NCBI GenBank assembly: GCA_022511485.1
Contig: JAFLUJ010000178.1
Location: forward strand, 1 to 14,552
Length of the DNA stretch: 14,552 bases
Reading direction: 5' to 3'
DNA from: Oscillospiraceae bacterium
GTDB lineage: Bacteria > Bacillota > Clostridia > Oscillospirales > Ruminococcaceae
How positions within the stretch are numbered: the stretch's first letter is position 1; every line of letters begins with the position of its first letter. The translations under genes were made by a program, and so were the position numbers. The notes beneath the pieces are model-generated. The model was not told the DNA's origin. It saw only the letters and a list, made by a program, of their open reading frames with translations, and searched no databases. Of the stretch, positions 7,246 to 13,142 are shown piece after piece.

Positions 7246-8610
7246 ATGGCGTTTGAAGGTCTTTCGGAAAAATTAAATACCGTGTTTAAGCGCCTTAAAA
7301 GCAGAGGAAAGCTCACCGAGGCAGACGTTAAAGAAGCAATGCGCGAGGTGCGTATGGCTCTGCTTGAGGCGGATGTAAGCTATAAAGTAGTTAAGGACTT
7401 TGTATCCAAGGTCTCGGAGCGTGCTGTGGGCGAGGAAGTCCTCCAGAGCCTTACTCCCGGACAGCAGGTAATCAAAATAGTAAACGAGGAGCTTGTCGCT
7501 CTTATGGGCGACAGCAACGCAAGAATAAATTTCCCCTCAAAGCCCCCCTGCATCATTATGATGTGCGGTCTCCAGGGTTCAGGTAAAACTACCCACGCCG
7601 CAAAGCTGGCAAAGTTTTTCAAGGAGCAGGGCAAGCGTCCGCTTCTGGTTGCCTGTGACGTGTACCGTCCTGCGGCTATAAATCAGCTCCAGGTAGTGGG
7701 AAACAAGGCAGGGGTCAAGGTCTTTGAAATGGGACAGATAAATCCTGTAACCATTGCAAAGGAATCCATCAAACACGCAAAGGACTACGGCAACGACGTG
7801 GTCATCCTTGATACAGCGGGACGTCTCCACATTGACGAGGAGCTCATGGACGAGCTTAAAACCATCAAAGCGGATACCTCCCCCAACGAAATAATGCTTG
7901 TTGTTGACGCAATGACAGGTCAGGACGCCGTAAACGTGGCAAAAGCATTTGACGACGCTCTTGGTATCGACAGCGTGCTCATGTCAAAGCTTGACTCCGA
8001 TACAAGAGGCGGTGCGGCGCTGTCCGTTCTTGCAGTAACAGGTAAGCCTATAAAATTCGTCGGTACAGGCGAAAAACTGGGAGATTTCGAGCAGTTCCAT
8101 CCGGAGAGAATGGCTTCCCGTATCCTTGGCATGGGAGATATGCTCACCCTTATCGAGAGAGCACAATCCACATTTGACGAGGAAAATACAAAGAAGCTTT
8201 CCGAAAGACTTAAAGAGAACAGCTTCGACCTTACAGACCTGCTTGACCAGATGAAGCAGATACAGAAAATGGGATCCATAAAGCAGATAATCGGAATGCT
8301 CCCCGGTGTGGGAGATAAGATAAACGACGCCGATATAGACGACGGTCAGCTCAAACGCATAGAAGCCATGATATTATCCATGACCCCTGCGGAGAGAGCA
8401 AAGCCGTCTATCATCGACCCGAAGCGTAAGCGCAGGATCGCAGACGGAAGCGGCAATACCGTAGCTGATGTGAACCGGCTGCTGAGACAGTTTGAGGGAA
8501 TGCAGAAGATGATGAAGCAGATCGGCATTATCGGAAAGAACGGCAAGGGCAAGAAAAACAAGCTCAGACTTCCACCCGGATTTATGGGCGGCGGAATGCC
8601 TCCGTTCTGA
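7246..8610 (+). CDS. ffh: Signal recognition particle protein Ffh (SRP54 GTPase)
   Basis: This 454-residue protein binds SRP RNA and signal sequences of nascent membrane and secreted proteins and delivers ribosomes to FtsY at the membrane. The N domain spans about 1-90. The G domain shows the P-loop GLQGSGKTT (108-116), DVYRPAA (138-144), DTAGR (189-193) and the G4 motif as SKLD (247-250), where TKLD is usual; SDTRGGAALS follows. The methionine-rich M domain (about 297-430) includes KRKRRIADGSGN and QKMMKQIG, and a short Gly/Lys/Met tail ends the protein. ATG at 7246 is chosen because the in-frame ATG at 7237 lies inside the AAGGATGG ribosome binding site, and the resulting start MAFEGL matches known Ffh proteins. 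Confidence 0.98.
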   Translation: MAFEGLSEKLNTVFKRLKSRGKLTEADVKEAMREVRMALLEADVSYKVVKDFVSKVSERAVGEEVLQSLTPGQQVIKIVNEELVALMGDSNARINFPSKPPCIIMMCGLQGSGKTTHAAKLAKFFKEQGKRPLLVACDVYRPAAINQLQVVGNKAGVKVFEMGQINPVTIAKESIKHAKDYGNDVVILDTAGRLHIDEELMDELKTIKADTSPNEIMLVVDAMTGQDAVNVAKAFDDALGIDSVLMSKLDSDTRGGAALSVLAVTGKPIKFVGTGEKLGDFEQFHPERMASRILGMGDMLTLIERAQSTFDEENTKKLSERLKENSFDLTDLLDQMKQIQKMGSIKQIIGMLPGVGDKINDADIDDGQLKRIEAMILSMTPAERAKPSIIDPKRKRRIADGSGNTVADVNRLLRQFEGMQKMMKQIGIIGKNGKGKKNKLRLPPGFMGGGMPPF

Positions 8611-8828
8611 TGGACATTTTCTATTTTATTCTGTTCGGCGCAGTGGGGGTGTTCAACATTCTTGCAGCGGTGCTGGACTGGAAATGGTATATCGACTCGG
8701 TGGCGAGACAGTGGGGCAGGGGGCAGGACGGAAATCCGGGAGTCCGGAATTTTCTGAGGTTCATACTTGGACTTTTCGGAGCAGTCCTGACAGCCTTCGG
8801 CACAGCGGTGCTGGTCGGGTGGATTTGA
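8610..8828 (+). CDS. 72-residue two-helix membrane protein coupled to ffh
   Basis: The ATG overlaps the ffh stop codon by one base (TGATG), which suggests translational coupling. The protein has two hydrophobic segments (about residues 3-22 and 46-70). A Trp-rich, basic linker joins them, containing LDWKWYIDS, GRGQDGNPG and RNFLRF. This layout resembles short proteins annotated as Imm17-like, but I cannot confirm membership and no toxin gene lies nearby. Its position between ffh and rpsP suggests co-expression with protein-targeting genes, which would fit a role at the membrane, although this is inference. The coupled start and coding-like composition make it likely real. Confidence 0.72.
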   Translation: MDIFYFILFGAVGVFNILAAVLDWKWYIDSVARQWGRGQDGNPGVRNFLRFILGLFGAVLTAFGTAVLVGWI

Positions 8829-8930
8829 CCTTGCAGCAGTTTAATGTTTCAGCAAGTTGTATTATTATGATCATTACGTTTTACGTTTTGATATAAATTT
8901 GAAATTATTCTTGCACGGAGGTGAATATAA

Positions 8931-9173
8931 ATGGCAGTAAAAATCAGACTGAGAAGAATGGGCGCAAAGAAAGCTCCTTTCTACAGGATCGTTGTTGCTG
9001 ACTCCAGATACCCCAGAGATGGAAGATTTATCGAGGAGATCGGTTACTATGATTCCACAACAGAGCCTTCTACAGTAAAGATCGACGCTGAAAAGGCTAA
9101 GAAGTGGATGGCTAACGGCGCACAGCCTACAGAAACAGTTAAGAAGCTGTTTGAGAAGAACGGCGTCAAGTAA
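8931..9173 (+). CDS. rpsP: 30S ribosomal protein bS16
   Basis: This 80-residue protein is bS16, a primary assembly protein of the small ribosomal subunit. It begins MAVKIRLRRMGAKKAPFYRI and continues with VVADSRYPRDGRFIEEIGYY, the diagnostic S16 pattern. Length matches the family (about 80-90). GGAGGTG at 8917-8923 sets the start. It sits downstream of the ffh pair after a 102-nt gap in which I see no convincing promoter, so it is likely read from the upstream transcript. A double-hairpin repeat starts 3 nt after its stop. Confidence 0.98.
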   Translation: MAVKIRLRRMGAKKAPFYRIVVADSRYPRDGRFIEEIGYYDSTTEPSTVKIDAEKAKKWMANGAQPTETVKKLFEKNGVK

Positions 9174-9176
9174 AAA

Positions 9177-9260
9177 GGCTGAGCCTTTACCCCTGCCGTT
9201 GATAACTATTTTCGGCAGAGTAAAATACGACACGGAAATTTAAAGATTCTGTGCCGTTGC
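9177..9260 (+). repeat. Double-hairpin repeat, copy 3
   Basis: GGCTGAGCC starts 3 nt after the rpsP TAA, the same spacing as copy 1 from its gene. The first stem pairs TTTAC (9186-9190) with GTAAA (9220-9224) and CTGCCG (9193-9198) with CGGCAG (9213-9218). These pairs differ from copies 1 and 2 on both arms. The second stem pairs ACGACACGG (9227-9235) with CTGTGCCGT (9249-9257), imperfectly as in copy 1. The blocks TACGACACGG and CCGTT are conserved. Confidence 0.85.
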
Positions 9261-9280
9261 TTGACTAAGCCAATGATATT

Positions 9281-9304
9281 CGGGGCGAACAGGGTTCGTC
9301 CCCG
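9281..9304 (+). other. GC-rich hairpin in the rpsP-khpA interval
   Basis: CGGGG-CGAAC (9281-9290) pairs with GTTCG-T-CCCCG (9294-9304), ten pairs with one bulged T and an AGG loop. No T-run follows, so it is not a standard terminator. It may stabilise the mRNA or separate rpsP from khpA. Confidence 0.5.
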
Positions 9305-9340
9305 TTTACAGCGGCAAAGACTGAGAAATTTTTTATCCGG

Positions 9341-9384
9341 GCAAAGCCTCCGATTTCGTTACTCCATCCGGCTTTGCTATTTTT
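9341..9384 (+). terminator. Terminator or attenuator hairpin before khpA
   Basis: GCAAAGCC (9341-9348) pairs perfectly with GGCTTTGC (9370-9377) across a 21-nt loop, followed by TATTTTT. A second GCAAAG at 9314-9319 could compete for the same right arm, an arrangement that allows switching between structures, although this is inferred. khpA starts 30 nt downstream. Confidence 0.6.
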
Positions 9385-9413
9385 GTCTAACGAAAGCAGA
9401 AAGGATCTTAAAT

Positions 9414-9647
9414 ATGAAAGAATTATTGTTATGTATCGCAACCGGACTTGTAGAGGATACCTCCGCAGTCAGCGTTGACGTTGACGAGCCGGACGCAGAG
9501 GGCGTGATCGTATATCACCTCCACGTAGCTCCGGACGACATGGGAAGAGTTATCGGAAAGCAGGGCAGGATCGCCAAGGCTATCCGCACAGTAATGCGTG
9601 CAGGAGCAGGCAGAGCCAACCAGAAAATTATGGTTGAGATCGACTGA
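9414..9647 (+). CDS. khpA: KH-domain RNA-binding protein KhpA (YlqC)
   Basis: This 77-residue single KH-domain protein binds RNA; in Firmicutes KhpA pairs with KhpB and influences cell division and sRNA/mRNA handling. The GxxG loop is seen in MGRVIGKQGRIAKAIRT (about residues 43-59), preceded by beta strands containing VIVYHLHVAPDD. Length matches the family. The ATG at 9414 is chosen because AGAAAGGA lies just upstream, and because the upstream extension of the frame reads through the intergenic hairpins. The usual rpsP-khpA-rimM-trmD order is kept, apart from the extra gene that follows. Confidence 0.95.
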   Translation: MKELLLCIATGLVEDTSAVSVDVDEPDAEGVIVYHLHVAPDDMGRVIGKQGRIAKAIRTVMRAGAGRANQKIMVEID

Positions 9648-9670
9648 TAAGGCGTAGTATTTAAAAAGCG

Positions 9671-9723
9671 AGGGAATATTGTGTATGCGACCTGTTTTCG
9701 GAACGGCACGGTATTCCTTTTTT
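9671..9723 (+). terminator. Terminator or attenuator between khpA and the membrane-protein gene
   Basis: GGAATA (9673-9678) pairs with TATTCC (9712-9717), with a G-T and an A-T pair extending it, followed by six T residues at 9718-9723. The 33-nt loop holds its own small hairpin: CC-T-GTT (9691-9696) with AACGG (9702-9706). The ribosome binding site AGGAGG begins 4 nt after the T-run, so the element would control whether the next gene is transcribed. Confidence 0.6.
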
Positions 9724-9742
9724 GTTTAGGAGGAAATTATTA

Positions 9743-10684
9743 ATGGATCCGCTGAAAGAGGAACAGTTCATATATGAAAAAATGGCTGATAAATCCATAA
9801 AAGCGCTGCGCAAACAGATATGCCTTTTGTATACAGCTATCGGATTTATGACTGCTTTGATCCTGACGGAAATTTTCATGCCAGACGAAATTTTATTTAC
9901 GAGGCAGCTGATAGTGCTTGCCGTTGGAACAGCTTTAGGATTCGGAACAGGACTTCTTCTTGTTGCAAAGGGAAATAATATAGCAGGTGAGCTTTCCCGT
10001 TTAGAATTATCCGAGGGCTACACGGATGCTACCCTCGAAGAAGCATACAGAATGATGAACAAAAAGCAATCAAACGAATGGAAAGTCACATTTGCTATAA
10101 TAGTCAGTGATATTCACAACTACCGGGGAGAATTTTCAAAAACTGTGGAGATTCTTTCCGCTGTTGATGAAAGCATTTTCAGAGTAAATGCGACAAATGC
10201 TCATACTTACTATTCCAACCTGCTTATGGCGTACCTTCTTCTTGATGACCTTGACCATGCCGCCGATACATTCACCAAGGGCTTTTATTATATGAACACA
10301 TATAAGGATAATCCTTCCGCCGGCGTTATCGTTTCTCAGGTACTGGCGGTGTACGAGTTTTATGCCGGACATTATGACGTCAGTATGCAATTGTTGGACA
10401 ACGCTGTCCGCATCGGCAGCTCCGGTATAAAACAGACTGAACAGCGTGTTACGATCCCGGGTGAAAATATGACAAGCATAATATGCTACTGGAAAGCAAG
10501 GAACTTTTTCGCTATGGGAGACAAAGCATCCGCATGGGAAATGATAAACTCCTGTAAAGGCTTTTACAAGACCCCCTATTATGAACAGCTTTCCCAGAAG
10601 CTTCTTGACGATATGGCGAAGGAAACAGACCATAACAAGAATTATACTGATGAAGAATTATTTGAAATCGGAGATGATAACTGA
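9743..10684 (+). CDS. Membrane-anchored helical-repeat (TPR-like) protein of unknown function
   Basis: This 313-residue protein has a short charged N-terminus, two hydrophobic segments (about residues 27-48 and 53-75), then a helical cytoplasmic region of about 230 residues. Pairs of amphipathic helices there, for example around NLLMAYLLLDDLDHAADTF and VLAVYEFYAGHYDVSMQLL, resemble tetratricopeptide-type repeats, which usually bind proteins. The start at 9743 is chosen for AGGAGGA at 9728-9734; a TTG at 9722 is ignored. The stop lies 2 nt before the rimM ATG, so the two are probably translated from one message. I recognise no named family. It is unusual to see this gene between khpA and rimM. 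Confidence 0.85.
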   Translation: MDPLKEEQFIYEKMADKSIKALRKQICLLYTAIGFMTALILTEIFMPDEILFTRQLIVLAVGTALGFGTGLLLVAKGNNIAGELSRLELSEGYTDATLEEAYRMMNKKQSNEWKVTFAIIVSDIHNYRGEFSKTVEILSAVDESIFRVNATNAHTYYSNLLMAYLLLDDLDHAADTFTKGFYYMNTYKDNPSAGVIVSQVLAVYEFYAGHYDVSMQLLDNAVRIGSSGIKQTEQRVTIPGENMTSIICYWKARNFFAMGDKASAWEMINSCKGFYKTPYYEQLSQKLLDDMAKETDHNKNYTDEELFEIGDDN

Positions 10685-10686
10685 TT

Positions 10687-11196
10687 ATGAAACGTTATCT
10701 TGAAATAGGAAAAATCGTGGCTGTCCAGGGACTTAAAGGTGAAGTCCGTGTCGAGCCCTGGTGCGATTCCGGAGATTTCCTCTGCGAGTTCGATACCCTG
10801 TATTTTGATAAGGGAAACACTCCCCTTGAAATCGTCAGATCCCGCGTCCAGAAAAATATCGTCATTATGAAAATAAAGGACATCGACACCATCGAACAGG
10901 CACAGAACATCCGGAACAAAATATTATATATGGACAGAGAGGACGTAGAGCTTGAAGAAGGCGCATACTTCGTCCAGGATCTGATCGGACTTTCTGTCAT
11001 CGACGCGGACAACGGCACAAATTACGGAAAGCTCTGTGAGGTCTCCTTCACCGGAGCAAACGATGTCTACCACATAAAGGACGAGGACGGAAAGATACGT
11101 CTTATCCCGGCTATACCCGATGTTGTTTTAGAAACAAATATTACCGATGGTATTATGAAAATTCACGTTCTGGAGGGTCTTTTCGATGAGAATTGA
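10687..11196 (+). CDS. rimM: Ribosome maturation factor RimM
   Basis: This 169-residue protein is a 16S rRNA processing factor that binds uS19 during 30S head assembly. The N-terminal RimM barrel is seen in EIGKIVAVQGLKGEVRVEPW (residues about 6-25). The C-terminal PRC barrel carries VQDLIGLSVID, TGANDVYHI and LIPAIPDVVL. Length is typical (about 165-175). The start lies 2 nt after the preceding stop, with a weak GGAG inside that upstream gene, so translation may be coupled. Its 3' end overlaps trmD. Confidence 0.97.
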   Translation: MKRYLEIGKIVAVQGLKGEVRVEPWCDSGDFLCEFDTLYFDKGNTPLEIVRSRVQKNIVIMKIKDIDTIEQAQNIRNKILYMDREDVELEEGAYFVQDLIGLSVIDADNGTNYGKLCEVSFTGANDVYHIKDEDGKIRLIPAIPDVVLETNITDGIMKIHVLEGLFDEN

Positions 11197-11884
11197 TATT
11201 GCGACTCTGTTTCCGGATATGTGCGAGACCGTCCTGAACGAAAGCATCGTAGGCAGAGCCAGACGAGCGAAAAAAATAGAGCTCCACTGCCATCAGATAC
11301 GGGACTATTCCACTGACAAGCACCGCCGGGTGGACGATACTCCCTACGGCGGCGGAATGGGCATGGTGATGCAGGCAGAGCCAATATATCGCTGCTTCCT
11401 GTCCGTAACAGAAAGCTTTCCCGAAAAGCCATACACGATATATATGTCACCCAAGGGAACGGTCTTTACACAGCAGAAGGCTGTGGAGCTTTCCCGTATG
11501 GAGAATATTTTCATCATCTGCGGGCATTATGAGGGTGTAGACCAGCGTGTAATAGACAAGATAGTGGACGAAGAAATATCCATCGGAGACTACGTTCTGA
11601 CCGGTGGAGAGCTTCCTGCTCTCGTTCTGACGGACGCAGTGGCGAGAATGTGCGAGGGAGTGCTTTCCTCCGACGAGTGCTTCCGTGAGGAGAGCCATTT
11701 TTCCGGACTTCTTGAATATCCCCATTATACCCGTCCCGAGGTCTGGGAGGGGGAAAAAGTCCCGGACGTACTTCTGACAGGCCATCATAAGAATATTGAG
11801 GAGTATCGTCACAATGAAGCTGTAAGGATCACTAAAGAAAGGCGTCCTGATTTATTAAACAATCTGGAAAATAATCACAATTAG
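11186..11884 (+). CDS. trmD: tRNA (guanine-37-N1)-methyltransferase TrmD
   Basis: This 232-residue SPOUT-family enzyme uses S-adenosylmethionine to methylate G37 of tRNAs, which prevents +1 frameshifting. The sequence shows PYGGGMGMVMQAEP (53-66), CGHYEGVDQRV (112-122), the knot motif SIGDYVLTGGELP (132-144), Arg154 and EYPHYTRPEVW (177-187). The position that is catalytic Asp169 in E. coli and Haemophilus is Glu169 here (REESHFSGLLE), a conservative change that I believe also occurs in other Firmicutes. It overlaps rimM by 11 nt, and GGAGGG about 9 nt upstream supports the start. I see no strong terminator after it and no rplS. Confidence 0.97.
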   Translation: MRIDIATLFPDMCETVLNESIVGRARRAKKIELHCHQIRDYSTDKHRRVDDTPYGGGMGMVMQAEPIYRCFLSVTESFPEKPYTIYMSPKGTVFTQQKAVELSRMENIFIICGHYEGVDQRVIDKIVDEEISIGDYVLTGGELPALVLTDAVARMCEGVLSSDECFREESHFSGLLEYPHYTRPEVWEGEKVPDVLLTGHHKNIEEYRHNEAVRITKERRPDLLNNLENNHN

Positions 11885-11939
11885 TGAACGCCCTGTGAAT
11901 TTTACAGTGGTTAATTGTTAAAAAAGTTTATACAATTTC

Positions 11940-12005
11940 ACTATAAAACTATGCCCAAACTTGTTAATAGGTGATAAATTTCGTGATAATGACCAAATTT
12001 ATAGT
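11940..12005. other. Inverted and direct repeats upstream of ptsH
   Basis: ACTATAAA (11940-11947) is complementary to TTTATAGT (11998-12005). Inside, ATAAATTT (11974-11981) pairs with AAATTTAT (11995-12002), and GTGATAA occurs twice in direct orientation (11971-11977 and 11983-11989, 12 nt apart). They lie 70-140 nt upstream of the ptsH promoter. They could be operator sites or simply AT-rich noise; the rest of 11885-12076 shows nothing else I can name. Confidence 0.3.
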
Positions 12006-12076
12006 ATTCCCCTATCCCCCGATTAATTCAAAAAGCAGAATTTTACCTATAAAGGCATTTTCGTAACAATTTTACG

Positions 12077-12105
12077 TTGACTAACAGGCGAATGCAGGGT
12101 ATAAT
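12077..12105 (+). promoter_or_regulatory. Sigma-A promoter of ptsH
   Basis: TTGACT (12077-12082) and TATAAT (12100-12105) are separated by 17 nt. The leader to the ATG at 12165 is about 50 nt. Confidence 0.88.
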
Positions 12106-12164
12106 AGAAACATAGAAAGATTAGCCCCCAACTGTAAAAAGAAATGAGAATAGGAGAGAGTATT

Positions 12165-12437
12165 ATGTTTGTTAAAGATGTAATGGTTCAGAATCAGGTT
12201 GGTCTTCACGCACGTCCTGCAACCTTCTTCATCCAGAAGGCAAATGAGTTCAAATCATCTATCTGGATCGAAAAGGAAGAGCGTCGTGTAAACGCTAAGT
12301 CGCTGCTTGGCATTCTTTCTCTTGGTATTGTTGGCGGAACACAGATCAGAATTATCGCCGACGGTGCAGATGAGGAAGCTGCTGTAAGCGGTCTTATCGA
12401 CCTTGTAGAGAGCGGCTTTGCTGAGGAGACAAGATAA
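12165..12437 (+). CDS. ptsH: Phosphocarrier protein HPr
   Basis: This 90-residue HPr-family protein passes phosphate from enzyme I to sugar-specific EII proteins and, when phosphorylated on serine, acts with CcpA in carbon catabolite control. The active-site GLHARPA places His at residue 15, and NAKSLLGILSLG places the HPr-kinase target Ser at 46. Both sites are present, so it is not the Crh paralogue, which lacks the histidine. Length and numbering match the family exactly. ATG at 12165 is chosen over 12144 because the upstream ATG precedes the AGGAGAGAG ribosome binding site. It has its own promoter and terminator and appears to be transcribed alone; no enzyme I gene is nearby. Confidence 0.96.
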   Translation: MFVKDVMVQNQVGLHARPATFFIQKANEFKSSIWIEKEERRVNAKSLLGILSLGIVGGTQIRIIADGADEEAAVSGLIDLVESGFAEETR

Positions 12438-12469
12438 GTCGGTTTTTGATTTTGTACATTAATTAACAG

Positions 12470-12505
12470 GAGCAGCGCGTCGGTTTACGGCGTGCTGTTC
12501 TTTTT
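12470..12505 (+). terminator. Intrinsic terminator of ptsH
   Basis: A 13-pair stem with three G-T wobbles joins 12470-12482 (GAGCAGCGCGTCG) and 12488-12500, with a GTTTA loop followed by TTTTT. The wobbles become C/A mismatches on the minus strand, so it should work mainly in the ptsH direction. Confidence 0.85.
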
Positions 12506-12542
12506 GCTAAGTGCATAATGATTTATATTTCTAACCCTTGTA

Positions 12543-12923
12543 TCAAATACCCATAGCTGCCCAGAATAATGATTCGGAGGAAAACAATCCGATAATACAG
12601 ATCACCCAGCAAATAATAAATAACATTTTCTTTTTCTTAGAAGGCTTCTCCCCGGACTTTTTATTGTTCACGGCAGATATAATAAAAAGAACTGCACTGA
12701 CAGCAGGAAATATGTAGGATAAATAAAAACCTCTTGCCAGAAGAAAGAGCATGAAAAATATTAAAACAAACTGAGTGATCGAATCAATCATATTTTCAAT
12801 AAATTCTGATGCTGCCAGATAATAGAACGTATGAAGCATACAGGGAAAAAGAATCACCACAGACAATATAAGAAATACCCACGCTGACCTCCGTATAAGC
12901 TTTTTCATGTCTATCTCGTTCAT
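12543..12923 (-). CDS. Small four-helix membrane protein of unknown function
   Basis: This 126-residue protein has about four hydrophobic segments (residues about 13-33, 48-64, 66-84 and 100-116). A strongly basic loop, KKSGEKPSKKKK (88-99), precedes the last helix. I recognise no family and see no catalytic motif. The ATG at 12923 follows an in-frame TGA, so it is the first possible ATG; the AAAGGAG site lies 12 nt upstream, a long spacing. A strong promoter at 12984-13012 on the same strand supports a real transcript. It is convergent with ptsH. Confidence 0.75.
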   Translation of the reverse strand: MNEIDMKKLIRRSAWVFLILSVVILFPCMLHTFYYLAASEFIENMIDSITQFVLIFFMLFLLARGFYLSYIFPAVSAVLFIISAVNNKKSGEKPSKKKKMLFIICWVICIIGLFSSESLFWAAMGI

Positions 12924-12983
12924 GGCTGTTCAACGCTCCTTTCTATTGATGTTCTTCCCGTCAATACTCATGTGTATATTAAT

Positions 12984-13012
12984 ATATTATCACATATGTA
13001 GACATTTGTCAA
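12984..13012 (-). promoter_or_regulatory. Sigma-A promoter of the four-helix membrane protein gene
   Basis: On the minus strand TTGACA (13012-13007) and TAATAT (12989-12984) are separated by 17 nt. The leader is about 55 nt. It lies just past the terminator of the upstream FliD-like gene, so the small gene has its own start. Confidence 0.82.
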
Positions 13013-13026
13013 GAACTTCTGCTGAT

Positions 13027-13083
13027 AAAATAAAAGACCTGTCTGATAACTTCGGAATACCTCCATAGTTATCAGACAGGTCT
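13027..13083 (-). terminator. Intrinsic terminator of the FliD-like gene
   Basis: A perfect 17-bp stem joins 13035-13051 (AGACCTGTCTGATAACT) and 13067-13083, with a 15-nt loop. On the minus strand TTTATTTTATC follows, about 60 nt past the gene's stop codon. The plus side also has a short T-run, GATTTTT. Confidence 0.85.
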
Positions 13084-13142
13084 GATTTTTAATTACAGTA
13101 ACAAAAGCATTTTTTATCTGCTTCTGTATGCTCAGCTGCAAA

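Noticed and set aside
8610..8828. A toxin-immunity locus based on the Imm17-like look of the 72-residue protein
   Set aside because: No toxin or secretion gene is nearby and the gene is coupled to ffh; the resemblance is only in helix layout.
8829..8930. Possible separate rpsP promoter and a 5-bp inverted repeat (CTTGC/GCAAG)
   Set aside because: No paired -35/-10 boxes with proper spacing, and the inverted repeat is too short to carry weight.
9261..9413. Upstream extension of the khpA frame
   Set aside because: It would translate the intergenic hairpins; the KH protein starts properly at 9414 with its own ribosome binding site.
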